64,000 nt of DNA from Steinernema hermaphroditum. Lineage: Eukaryota; Nematoda; Chromadorea; Rhabditida; Steinernematidae. The notes beneath the pieces are model-generated. The model saw only the letters and a list, made by a program, of their open reading frames with translations, made no database searches and was not told the DNA's origin. This document shows positions 53,012 to 63,852 of this stretch, one piece after another. Numbering within the stretch: position 1 is the stretch's first letter; each line of letters opens with the position of its first letter. The stretch covers positions 13,764,001-13,828,000 of the forward strand of contig CM059625.1 in NCBI GenBank assembly GCA_030435675.1. Direction: 5' to 3'. A program made the translations under genes and the position numbers.

Positions 53012-54630
53012 GGACAGCCGTGAATGCCTTCAACAAGAAGACGCTAAAATGAGCCTAAGTTAGAAGATTGCGTAATGTTATGTCAGATCGCGTGCGCAGA
53101 GCTAGACGGAGGAACGATATGCTAATAGCGAAATTGCAAACTGATCACGTTGCTGCATCAATCACGAGGAATGAAACAGCGATCGATAAAACGTACGCGG
53201 CGAACCGATATGAGAGCGGGTCGAAGGCAGCAGAACTAAAACGACTGGCGTCGCGAGTAGCCATCCAACAGCAGACAGGAGCGCGAGGACCAAACATGAC
53301 GCAACAAACAATCATCCAATGATTCTGCTCTTTAAAAATGCCGATTTTTTATGCGAGTGCGAGAGGACTGAACATTTCGACGCGCCTCTCTATCGACGTC
53401 GCAATGGGAAAGTGACGGACGAAATCTTCATCGACACGACATTGCGGCATACATCTCACAATTGGAAAAAATTGGCACACCGTAAAGCGACGCAATATTG
53501 CCGTCTAGATAGCAAAAATTGATGCATAACGATGCTAAAGTAGGAAGAGTGACAATCACCGATAAAGTTAGATGGACAACTGTTTATTAACTGTAGGTCT
53601 TACAACACTTTAAAGATCTATTCACAGTGATTGATAAGATCACAAAAACTTTGACACGGAACTTGTGGACTGCAGATGCAGGCTGTTCGTAAATTAAGTG
53701 ACTATGTTGTAAATGACTCGATGTGTTGACATAACATCGCACCTATCACAAAGAAACAACACGTTTAGTCGTATCAGTAAGCACTGCGAAATTATAGGTT
53801 AATTATGTCATCCGCCATGTTCTGTGCACCAACCCAATATTACAAAGATCATGACTAAAATCTAAGGAGTTTACAGGTATTTACTTGACAAAGCCTCAAT
53901 CATCACAATTTGGCGAAGAGGCTCCTTCGTTTTTGTCATTTCGGTAATTGCTCAAAAGAGATCGTACCTCTTCGTTTGAAAAACTGTTTTCATTTGTTTA
54001 CGGGAGATGGTCGCCTTAATTACGCTCTGAATTTGCATACGGCAATATGAAGGGATTCATTTTAAACCATATTTGAGAACGCCTTAACATTGAGCTATTG
54101 AAAATACTGAAGAATAAGCCTACCGGATTTCTTGGCAGATAACGCATGCCGATGCCAAAAATTTAAAGGCCCTCGTTTAACAGCGGCTTGACTGCGGCAA
54201 ATGATTGCCTGTTTGGAACGTAGAGCTGTTCATGAGCTGGAAAGGTCATGTAGTCCAACGATGCCTATTGTGAACGCAGTTCACATGCATTTTTACTTTG
54301 CTCGTCCCTATTCTAAAGCTATCAGTTGATGAACATTCCCTATTCTCTTCCATTGGGTTCCGGTTTCAGGCAAAGATTACTCTTCGGAAAAGCAAACTGT
54401 TCCTGTATAACGCCAATATTTACCACGTTATATAAACTGATCCCAGACTGGTCCTCGAACTAAGTATTTTGTCTTGAAGACTACGCACGCGGCACCCGTG
54501 CAAACAGAACTTCAAAAGAAGATGCGTCATTGAAGCCTCTTGGAAAATCTCTTGCTTTACAGCGATCATGATTCTTGGTTTATACCAGATGAACGACATA
54601 TACACGTTGAAACAATAAATAAATCGGGCT
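53012..54630. other. Intergenic region between thiolase and Kunitz genes
   Basis: About 1.6 kb, with both neighbours on the minus strand. It should hold the thiolase promoter at its left end and the Kunitz 3' UTR at its right end. Plus-strand frames at 53068-53322 and 53319-53522 have no recognisable content and abut the thiolase start; they are read as chance. No repeats or RNA genes were recognised. Confidence 0.45.
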
Positions 54631-55341
54631 TCAACTCTTGCAAAACTTTACGCACTCGTTGTACGTTTCGAAGTTGTTGTAGTTTCCGAACAGACCGTAG
54701 TAAGTGAATAGCATGCAGTTACCGTATTTTGTGCTGTAGAAGTAGCGGGGAATGTGCGAGAGGTTGTTGCCGTAATGGCCAGCATCGTAGTCAAGACTAC
54801 AGACCAATTCTAAAAGGTCGTCGTCGTACTTTGTTATGTAAAAACGGCGCACCTTTGGATGGGCAGCACACACCATCTTCGCATGTGTGGTTAGCGGGAC
54901 ATTTTGAGCAGTCGAGCTGTTTCTGGTTGGCGTCGACTGCCGATCGCACTCCGCTCGGGCATTTCTCTAAAACGTGTTTTGTTACATATGAGACAATGCC
55001 GAGGACGAAGACGTACTGATCGCAGGTGCCTTAGCTGGCTGCGTGCCTGTAGCCCTTCCAGTCATGCAAGCAGCTCTGCATTTAGCTGCATTGTCGAATC
55101 GGTTTTCATTGCCTCCACATCCTGTGTACCGGAACGGTTGACAAACACCCGTATTCACGTCGAAGTAGAATTTGAGACCACCTCCAGCATTGCAGTTCTC
55201 ATCGCCTTTGTCTCTTGCTGAAAACTGAGCAAAAGTGATCAGAATGGCGGATTAGAGCTTACGGAACGTGCAAACGTCGTTGGCCAGTGCTAGTGGCGTC
55301 AGGATGACCAGAGAACCGATCGTAAGCAACTGTGAAAACAT
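54631..55341 (-). CDS. Secreted protein with two Kunitz domains
   Basis: Kunitz/BPTI domains usually inhibit serine proteases; nematodes carry many secreted ones. Exons (minus): 55341-55263, 55217-55017, 54966-54853, 54809-54631; phases close, 190 aa. Residues 1-20 form a signal peptide (hydrophobic core then ALA-ND). Domain 1 (about 24-79) has all six cysteines in BPTI spacing, with RYTGCGGNENRF and CRAAC; the residue after the second cysteine (P1 position) is Asn, not the Lys or Arg of trypsin inhibitors. A six-cysteine lustrin-like segment follows (KCPSG, CSKCPANHTC, GVCCP). Domain 2 keeps the fold (YGLFGNYNNF, ECVKFC) but lacks the second and fourth cysteines, so the disulfide that braces the inhibitory loop is gone. 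Introns are 43-50 nt. Specific target unknown. The gene follows DENND6 on the same strand, 500 nt after its stop. Confidence 0.88.
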
Positions 55342-55840
55342 GTTTGCAGGGAGCCAACTGAATGCAGATGCGAGAGAGAGGGGAACCCCGGGCTCTTAAA
55401 TAACAACAGGAACTCATCGGGGCGCCGCCGTCGTCGCAAACATTGGGGCGTGCGCAAATGTCAAAGTCAAGTTTCTGGTTGATAACTGAGAAGACTCTTT
55501 GCGCAACCTTAGTTCTTTCAAGTTTTTTTTTTCTGCGTATAACGGCTAAGGGCGTTCAAACAAAACGCCTGCAAACACGAGTCTTTGATTTGCAACCTTC
55601 ACGAAGATCATCTGAGATTACCGATCTCCTCTAATAGTACCATCGTCTTTCTATGAGAAATCGTTGAGATAATCCGTAATACGCATTGTTTGGAAGCAAT
55701 TGTCCATCGCAACGAGGACGAGAATCAAGTTTCTCGAACGTTTCACAGGAAAACGCTTGGGGCGTCGTTGTTTTAGACCGATATGCTCAATTTTATCACC
55801 AGTCTAGCCCGTGTATAGTATTTCGCATCAACAGATCGCA
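55342..55840. other. Intergenic region between DENND6 and Kunitz genes
   Basis: About 500 nt holding the DENND6 3' end and the promoter of the Kunitz gene. No canonical AATAAA on the minus strand was noticed here. The plus-strand frame 55443-55634 shows nothing recognisable. Confidence 0.4.
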
Positions 55841-58800
55841 TTACTCAACAGTATCACGTAGTCCACAATTGGACAGCAACAAGGATTTGAGTTCGTCATC
55901 GACGCTGGTCAACACCTTTGAGAGTTGCGCTTGCAGTTGGACACGTTTTTCCGCTTGTGTTATAGGGTCCATTTCCACCATTCGATCTCGAATTTTCAGG
56001 ACTAAATCCACGATTTCGACTTCGTGTCTTGACGACAGACTGTCTTTAGAGAATTCGGTCGAGCAAAGGACGTCCAGATGTATGGTGCGTAGCTGTCGGT
56101 CAACGTCGTTTAGTCTCGAGCGAAGCCATCCTTCGAAGTTTGCCGAGGTGAGGAATCGCCGATAGAGACCTAGATTAAATGTTGAAATAGGTTCCACTGG
56201 GTGTTTAGGTTTATATGGGTTACAGTTTGCCACCCGAAATCACAATGTCATGTTCATTTTTGTGCCGCATGGATAAACGCTCTCATTCTTTTAAATCAAA
56301 CTACGCGCACTAGCGTGATCAAGAAATCCAAAAACGTTTCAACATAATCCATAGTTCAGATAGATTTGTGCGACTTTCGATTGAAAATGTGCCCTAGAAC
56401 CTTCACGAGTGAGGGGTCTTTATACGTAAATTCTCATATGACCCATTTTAAGTGGTGCGATTATCCTTGCCGGAATATTTCAAAAGAATGGAGTGGTGCA
56501 GCGCTGAGGGAATAAAATAGGCATGCGCTTACCTGCCCAATCTCCTTGAACTCCGCAAGTCAACGAGGGTCCATTGTCAGTGAGTGTCTTTAGAAATTCT
56601 TCGCTATCGAAAGGCCGAGCTTGAGGCACCGACTTGAACGGGCTGATATGTTTTTTGAGGGGCATCAGCGACGAGAGATATCTGAACAAATGACGGCGTT
56701 CCGGAAGTATCGGAAGCTACTGTTACCTCTCAAGAGGTATCATGAAGCTCTGCGTAATTTCCAAGAAATGTCTGCAAAGTATCGAGTTTAGCACTTCAGG
56801 GTTTTGGTTGCTGGACTTGGAGAGCTTCTTATATAAGCTCTTGTCGCGCGTAAGGAACGACCTGTACTGACTGTAGAGACCCGGTTTTGTATCCAACGTT
56901 CGGCCATCCCAAGCTTTTCGGAACGTCTTCCCGGCGTCCGCTATGTTTCCCGTATTCGCATCGCCGACCCGGAGGATATGAGGATAGTGCTGTAGTGTTT
57001 TTGTGAAGAACGGATTTGTAACTCCAAGAATGACGTTCGGACTAAACGGCGACTATGTGGTGTTAATCCTACGGGTCTCAGACACTTACGGAGGACCCGA
57101 CTTCGAGGTATATTCTTTGAATTCGGAATCATGAATGGTAAAGAACGGTCGGTAGTCGTTGAAGTACCGCAAAGGCCATGTAAGTGATATGAGCGAATGT
57201 ACAATTTGTGAACATGCAGCTGGGCTCGGACCCATAACTACCAGAGGCTAAATAGCGTTTCATGATATAGTGGACGTACTGGTGGCTACGTTACCTCTCC
57301 CAACAAAATGAGCTCCCATAATAGCTGTATGTGATTAATCGCACAAATAAGGTTCCTGCAAAAGGGCTTCATTTATAGAGGAGATAAACAGGTTCTGCAT
57401 TTCTTTTTATAGCAGCAGTTTTCGATAAGCAGATGAAAACGGTAGTTAATCAAAAGTATGCAAAGTGCAGTTTTTGTCATGTAAGACCTCTCCCCAAACC
57501 ATAAACAACACTGAGAACCGTCCTAAAATAAGCTAAATCATGTGTTTTATGACGTTCTTCTATGGAAATATTCTAAAAATGAAACTCACTGGTAAATGTC
57601 GTACTCATAAATCGTGTGAAGAGCGGTAATTGACTCTAAGACCTAAAGCACATTAGTAGTAAAGTCTGTTGTCCGAGAACACCTACAGAATTGTCCGAGT
57701 AGATCGATCTTTGAGGAACGTCTGACCTACAGGGTATCCTTGCATGTAAGAGAGTTCCTATAAGAGGAAGTGAAAGAAGCTTCCCGGGCAACGGCGGTGG
57801 CCACTGGTCAATGTGGTGACAGGCTGCCTCGATGGCCGCTTCGCCCATGTCAAAGAAGCTCTGCACAACAGTTTCTACTACTTCGGAGAACAGCTGAACC
57901 AGTGGAAGGACGGTGAGAAGGACAAGACTCTTAAAGGCCGACGTTTACAGATGGGAACTATATTAAGACGCACCTTTTGATAGTAGCCTCGTGGAATCGT
58001 CGGGTCTTTTCTTTGCCTGAAGTGAACGAACCCGTAGTAGTAGAGCGGATCCACTTCTATACAGTTAGGGACCCGTTCGGAATAGGCCTGTTGGCTTTCC
58101 TGCAGTTTCAGCGATGAACGACGGATTCGGAAGTGGAAGTTCATGTCGCTTTCACCCGTGCAGCAGCTATTGGAGTCGGGGAAGGCCAGGTAGCAGATAT
58201 TGGTTTTCTCGACTGATGACAGGTACGCATCTCCGGGATATACCACCTGAATTCCTTAAGTTGATGACATTTTCTCACTGTTATTTTTGTTTTGGAACCC
58301 TTACACTCTATAGTAACGTTTAGTAGAGTAATAGAACACTCAAGAACCGGAGCCAAGACCCCATATAATCACTCATCCATAACGAATGAAATGTGCCGCG
58401 TCCTTAATGGCTCATTTCATATTCAGCGCAATTGGCTCTCAAAGCATTGCTAAAGCGGAAATCGCAACACTGGTGAGCAGACATCATGCTGAAGAGCCGT
58501 TTAAAAAGCGCTTTTTCTGCGCTTCGCAACAGGAGTTGGGAACCCTCCTAAACTCATGAATATTTTGTTTGCCCCTCATAGTCGATCGTCTCATTTGCAA
58601 AAACACCCAGGCGGAATAGTCGAAAGTGGGCTTTTGAAAATGCTGGATTACAAAAACAGGAAAACTCGAAATACACGCCACGATCGCCAGACTCCGGAAG
58701 GGGATAAGACTTAAAAATAGTAATATAAACAAAAGTGGAACAGTAGGGCTTCTTTCCAGCTTAATTTCAATGATCATACCTCGATGGCTTGGCCAATTTC

Positions 58801-58902
58801 CAAATCGAATGTCACCACGCAGATGCAGTGAACCCATTGCCGGAATCCGTCCCAAGGAGGCACAACGCCGTCGACCGTTTCATTCTCGGATACGGCCGTC
58901 AT
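55841..58902 (-). CDS. DENND6 (FAM116) DENN-domain Rab exchange factor
   Basis: DENND6A is a Rab14 exchange factor that controls endocytic recycling and surface cadherin. Nine coding exons (minus): 58902-58780, 58246-57974, 57929-57687, 57642-57590, 57355-57295, 57247-57090, 57041-56727, 56681-56533, 56169-55841; phases close, 567 aa (human DENND6A about 608). Family-specific blocks: [112 protein letters not shown] and LTCGVQGDW. An acceptor TTTAG six bases before the start ATG at 58902 implies an untranslated upstream exon. At exon 7 the acceptor that gives PPNVILG was preferred over one 9 nt upstream, which shifts the frame. It is transcribed away from the ACDH gene across the tandem duplication. 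Confidence 0.92.
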
Positions 58903-59566
58903 CAGCAGCTAAATGATGGCGTCTTCTCGATAGGAGGAAGTTCAATTACCGATTAGGAAGATTAGGTTCGTTGAGCGAATGTCCGTGGCCTCTGATCTTA
59001 ACGTCTCCGTTTCATTTATTTCGCTTCTGGTGGAATTTGATTGTCGAGGTTAGACTCGCGATAGACTCCAAAAACACGACTGAACTCGTTCGAATGCAGA
59101 CGAAAACCAAATCAGAATTGTCGTTTTGAGAGTAGACGTCGAGTCGCGATTGTCCGGAAAACAACCGCGCCAAATCGGTGCGTTCGATGGGAGCGGGAAC
59201 AGCGTTGGGAAAGTTTGAAACACCGCGAAATGTGACCGATAGTCCGAGCTATTCAGGCGCGACAGCGACGCACCCGTCGAAAGACCAGATGCTCGGCTCG
59301 GGGGGCTTGCCCGGCTGGTTCGCTTGAGGCGAGGCGGTTGGCTGCGTCGATGACGACAACTCTAAGGTCGCGCGCTTTTGAGAGTGATGTTACGATTGAT
59401 GGAGAAAAGTGCTAAAAAAACGTTAGCGTAACGGTAGCTCAGCTTTTCCTATGTAACTTTATTTTAAAGCCAAAATTTAGGACGAAGTGGAAAATTTCGC
59501 TGACTAATGAAACGCTTTTTTCGTATAACAACGTAAGCGAAAAAAGCAAAACAAACACTTATTGCG
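58903..59566. other. Upstream region of DENND6
   Basis: About 660 nt left of the duplication. It includes the probable 5' UTR intron of DENND6 (donor near 58950, acceptor near 58909). The segment 59200-59360 is rich in G and C. It also contains the 3' part of the minus-strand frame 59464-59826 described separately. Confidence 0.4.
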
Positions 59567-59826
59567 AGATAAAGACAAAAGTGCTCCGCGATTACACTTG
59601 CAAATCCTCTGTATGACGCAGACACGAAGTCTCGAAAACAGCGAATGGAACTACGGTATTTGCATTCTAGATTCTTGCAAGATTCGAAGAATTTAACTGC
59701 GTCAGATGGTGGAATTTGAGAACATTGATGCTCGACAAGCACGCTCATTAATGCCGAACACGAAAAAAAAACAAAGATGGAACATTCGATTTTATATTTG
59801 TGTGAAAAAATGGATAAATGCTTCAA
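59464..59826 (-). CDS. Hypothetical small membrane protein (uncertain)
   Basis: A 120-codon single-exon frame that I do not recognise. It has a hydrophobic stretch at residues 15-30 and a second one near residues 85-105 (LAISVCFAFFAYVVI) followed by a basic end (RKKRF), with several cysteines between them. That layout suits a small secreted or two-helix membrane protein, but no start context, intron or homologue supports it. Its first 87 codons lie in the 804-bp duplicated unit. The second copy (minus 60340-60630) shares those codons and then runs into different sequence at the junction, losing the second hydrophobic stretch. Confidence 0.22.
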   Translation of the reverse strand: MKHLSIFSHKYKIECSIFVFFSCSALMSVLVEHQCSQIPPSDAVKFFESCKNLECKYRSSIRCFRDFVSASYRGFASVIAEHFCLYLAISVCFAFFAYVVIRKKRFISQRNFPLRPKFWL

Positions 59827-60370
59827 TGCTTCTTTTCTCGCACAGACGATTCATTAAATCGTGAAGGACGTCTTCACACTGCCAGCCTAATTATACACAA
59901 TAAAACTGTTTTCGTCGCGCTTAATTAAAAGCACTTTGGATGAGAGGATTGGGAAAGAGAAAAATGGATCGTCCTGCTGAAAGAGTCGTGTTTCCCTTGG
60001 AAGTTGAGCCGTTATCGCGCTGACGATCTCTGATTGTAAGTACATCCCCGAGGGCACTACATTCACTGCCGCGCTTTGTCCTCTTAGCGAATAAAGGGAA
60101 CCTACATACACGCGTAACTTGATTGTTAAACCTACAGGACAATTTGTACAATGTCAAGGAGTAGCTCGCGGAAGAGGGTGGCACAAGGAATATAGATTTG
60201 AGTACAATTCATTTCTAAGTACATATGAAGTTTAAATATTTTATTGTAGGCGTCAGTTTAGGTTCAGAACTACAACTAGTGGCATGTCTCTTTCCCGGAA
60301 ATGACATAAATGAGATCAAGTTTCTGAATACCTCGCAACTTAATGACATTTCTTTAATGTAAAGCTTTCA
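59567..60370. repeat. Tandem duplication, unit 1 (804 bp)
   Basis: First of two head-to-tail 804-bp units, from AGATAAAGACAAAAGTGC at 59567 to the base before the same string at 60371. I read the two units through and saw no difference. The bases just outside differ (g at 59566, a at 60370). Each unit contains minus-strand frames of 74 and 87 codons and most of the 120-codon frame. No transposase, terminal inverted repeat or RNA gene was recognised in the unit. Confidence 0.93.
59887..60111 (-). CDS. Possible exon of unknown protein inside the duplicated unit
   Basis: Minus-strand frame of about 74 codons that stays open about 12 codons further upstream, past a CCTGTAG acceptor near 60130, and ends at a TAG. 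The translation is protein-like in composition (for example VVPSGMYLQSEIVSAI) but matches no family I know, and no upstream exon joins it convincingly. It is present unchanged in both duplicated units (second copy 60691-60915). Chance remains likely. Confidence 0.2.
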   Translation of the reverse strand: MYVGSLYSLRGQSAAVNVVPSGMYLQSEIVSAITAQLPRETRLFQQDDPFFSFPILSSKVLLIKRDENSFIVYN

Positions 60371-61174
60371 AGATAAAGACAAAAGTGCTCCGCGATTACA
60401 CTTGCAAATCCTCTGTATGACGCAGACACGAAGTCTCGAAAACAGCGAATGGAACTACGGTATTTGCATTCTAGATTCTTGCAAGATTCGAAGAATTTAA
60501 CTGCGTCAGATGGTGGAATTTGAGAACATTGATGCTCGACAAGCACGCTCATTAATGCCGAACACGAAAAAAAAACAAAGATGGAACATTCGATTTTATA
60601 TTTGTGTGAAAAAATGGATAAATGCTTCAATGCTTCTTTTCTCGCACAGACGATTCATTAAATCGTGAAGGACGTCTTCACACTGCCAGCCTAATTATAC
60701 ACAATAAAACTGTTTTCGTCGCGCTTAATTAAAAGCACTTTGGATGAGAGGATTGGGAAAGAGAAAAATGGATCGTCCTGCTGAAAGAGTCGTGTTTCCC
60801 TTGGAAGTTGAGCCGTTATCGCGCTGACGATCTCTGATTGTAAGTACATCCCCGAGGGCACTACATTCACTGCCGCGCTTTGTCCTCTTAGCGAATAAAG
60901 GGAACCTACATACACGCGTAACTTGATTGTTAAACCTACAGGACAATTTGTACAATGTCAAGGAGTAGCTCGCGGAAGAGGGTGGCACAAGGAATATAGA
61001 TTTGAGTACAATTCATTTCTAAGTACATATGAAGTTTAAATATTTTATTGTAGGCGTCAGTTTAGGTTCAGAACTACAACTAGTGGCATGTCTCTTTCCC
61101 GGAAATGACATAAATGAGATCAAGTTTCTGAATACCTCGCAACTTAATGACATTTCTTTAATGTAAAGCTTTCA
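60371..61174. repeat. Tandem duplication, unit 2 (804 bp)
   Basis: Second copy of the 804-bp unit. The right end is followed by AGAT (61175-61178), the same four bases that begin each unit, so the breakpoint shows 4-nt microhomology. The sequence then diverges (GCTATCC). Confidence 0.93.
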
Positions 61175-61768
61175 AGATGCTATCCTTTTAATTAAAATTC
61201 CATTTTGGGCACTTTTGCTTCAGCGCTGCTCTTGGAAATTCTCACGTTTCGGACTTTCAATCGCAATGCCACTAGGGACACGTCGGTCAATGTGTTACAC
61301 ATCTCTGTTCATCTGCAGATACGGCCTGTTCTGCTCTTTGCGATCGTCGTGATTTAGGAAAGAAGAAATTGTGAAAAGCAAAAATAAAATCCTTAGTTTG
61401 GAACCAAGAAGTTTCATTGAGATCGAGATCAGCTGTTGGAAAGTGGTCCTACACCGATGCTCCTGCACAGTGTAAAAACAGCGCTGTTTTGTTGTCCTTT
61501 TGTGCCCTTAGAGAGAGAGACGAACATTAAACGCTTACCGGGCACAAAAGATGGGCACATTTCCGGCTGTTCCGACATCCACCGCGTCGGCGGTCGCTTA
61601 TCTGACTGTCTGTTTGGCACAAAGTAGCGATGCGTGGACTCTGACCCGTGCGGTGCGACTTCTACGTGCATCGCTTTCGGTCGTTGGATCGCCATAAATA
61701 TTGTAGTCTGTAGCTTTGCGACTAACTTGTTGATTGTAGCCGAAACGGCGAAGAAAACGTGGTGAACC
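61175..61768. other. Upstream region of the acyl-CoA dehydrogenase gene
   Basis: About 600 nt before the start of the ACDH gene, presumably its promoter. A 36-codon minus-strand frame (61192-61302) is open and hydrophobic/basic but unsupported. Plus and minus frames between 61429 and 61806 overlap on opposite strands and show no known content. Confidence 0.4.
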
Positions 61769-63852
61769 ATGTGGCGCATTCTGACTCCACGCGTTTCTAC
61801 GATCATGACTTCGAGGTGGGTTTTCCGGTTCTTGTAAAATCAATCATGTCCTTATCATGCAGAGCTGCTGTGTCATCTCAAGCACTTCCTTATGCTCATG
61901 CAAAGACGGGTGACTTCAATCAGGTGGCCCCGCATCTGAACAATCCCTTCAGTGACGACCCGTTGCTCGAGCGAGTACTCCGTCGGTGGCTTCCGCAGAA
62001 TGTATATGACAAAGTTTCCACGGATTTGGATAAATTTGGGAAACGTATTGTGAACGAAATCGACGGACTCGGTCGACAAGCCGAACTTCAAGAGCCTCGG
62101 CTCGAACAACAAGACGCTTGGGGAAACAGAATCGATAATCTGGTTGTTGCACCAGCCTGGAACCGTCTTAAGGAAATTTGCGCGGAAGAAGGCATTATCG
62201 CTATTGGCTACGATGAGAACGCAGACCCTCTCTGGAGACGAATTCATCAAATCGCCAAGCTGTACATGTTCAGCCCGTCGGCTGGTTTGGTTACCTGTCC
62301 CATGGCTATGACTGACGGAGCTGCCAAAACATTAAAAGTGAGTCGGCTGAACAGTAGCCACAGTTCACCTTTCTGTCATGTTTAAGGAGCTTGGACTAAT
62401 CTCAAAGTCTGAAGAAGCCAAAAAGGCTTATAACCGTCTGGTTAGCCGTGATCCAACAAAGGCTTGGACCTCTGGGCAGTGGATGACGGAGAAGCGAGGA
62501 GGGTCTGATGTCGGCGGAGGCTGTGACACTTATGCCACACAGGTCAAAGGGGATAAATTCACATTGAACGGTTACAAGTGGTTCAGTTCGGCCATCGACG
62601 CTGATATGGCTCTAACTCTTGCGCGACCTGTCGACGGAGATGGAAATGTGACCAAGGCAAAACAGCACTATTCAAGCTCACCTTTCAATGAGTCTCTTTT
62701 AGGGGTCGAGGGGGCTGTCTCTGTTTTACTTGAATATCAGAGATCCAGAAACTAAGAAGCTTAATGGAATCCAAATGCTTCGATTGAAGAACAAGTTGGG
62801 GACCAAACAGCTGCCCACGGCGGAACTTCTTCTCGACGGAACCAAGGCGACAAAATTGTCCGACGACGGCAGAGGAGTCGCTTCAATTGCTAACATGCTG
62901 AATATAACTCGCATCCACAATGCGGTCGCCTCAGTCGCCGGAATGAGACGGTAAGGCGAAATCTTGTCTTCGTTGATGTCGTTTCTAATCCATTCAGAGT
63001 GATCTCTCTTGCTCGCGACTATGCTACTAAGCGAGAAGTGTTCGGCCGGAAGCAAGCTGATTGGCCCCTTCATGTGGCCACTCTTGCCAAGATGGAAGTA
63101 GAAACACGTGGATGTCTTCTATTGCTCATGGAGGCCGCTCGTCTTCTTGGACTTCAAGAGTCTGGCCGTGCATCTCCCACTGAAGCGCTAAACCTCCGCT
63201 TGATCACTCCTGTACTCAAACTGTACACAGGAAAGAAGTGCGTTCCGATGATCAGCGAAGGAATCGAGTGCTTCGGAGGCCAGGGCTACATGGAAGACAC
63301 AGGCTTGCCCACTCTTCTTCGCGATGCTCAAGTTACTCCCATTTGGGAAGGTACCACGAACGTTCTTTCGCTCGACGTCCTTCGAGTGTTCGGAGGAAAA
63401 GACAACGTTTTTGGCGCTTTCAACAAGCACATTCACTCTATTCTCGCCGATACGAAAAACATCGGAGGCGAACTAGAGGAATGCGACAAAGCTGTGAGGA
63501 AGGCTCTCGCCCACTTGGGCGCCACTCTCATGAAGGTCCAGGACAAATCCTTGATAGAGACTATGCAGATCGACAGATGTGCTCGTGAGATCGCGTTTGC
63601 CATCGCTAGAATTTACGCTGGTAGGATTGCCCCTTTGTGGCTCCCCAACTAGACACACGTATTTCAGGTGCTCTACTAACCGCACATGCAGCGGATCCTG
63701 TCGGAACGCAGTCAGACAAGAACGCCGCTTTCCGATTTTGCATCGAAGAGGGGCTTTCCGAACTCGACGCTGACAAGTTCCTTGCTGAACGTAGTGTTAA
63801 AGATCGCGAACTGGTCTTCGAAAACTTCGCTAGCTTTGCTTCCAAATTGTAA
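61769..63852 (+). CDS. acdh-11: Acyl-CoA dehydrogenase, ACDH-11/AidB-like
   Basis: FAD-dependent acyl-CoA dehydrogenase of the AidB-like branch; C. elegans ACDH-11 binds medium- and long-chain acyl-CoA and tunes lipid desaturation to temperature. Exons: 61769-61815, 61863-62337, 62387-62647 (or -62656), 62703-62950, 62998-63620, 63668-63852; phases close, about 612 aa, the long size typical of this branch. The short first exon (M-W-R-I-L-T-P-R-V) is basic and hydrophobic like a mitochondrial presequence and joins in phase to the next. Motifs: QWMTEKRGGSDVGGG (flavin/substrate loop), GLSLFYLNIRD, RDYATKREVFGR, ECFGGQGYMEDTGLP and DAQVTPIWEGTTNVLSLDV. The donor of intron 3 is ambiguous, GTGACC at 62648 or a GC donor at 62657, both in frame. 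The acceptor at 62386 reads TTTAAG, unusual at -3. The orthologue name is likely but not certain. Confidence 0.9.

Noticed and set aside
53068..53522. Plus-strand frames upstream of the thiolase start
   Set aside because: No known content, no splice-compatible partners, and they occupy the expected thiolase promoter.
59567..61174. 5S rRNA/spliced-leader repeat unit
   Set aside because: The unit length is reminiscent of nematode 5S-SL1 clusters, but no 5S core, no spliced-leader sequence and no Sm-site plus donor arrangement could be found in either strand by eye.
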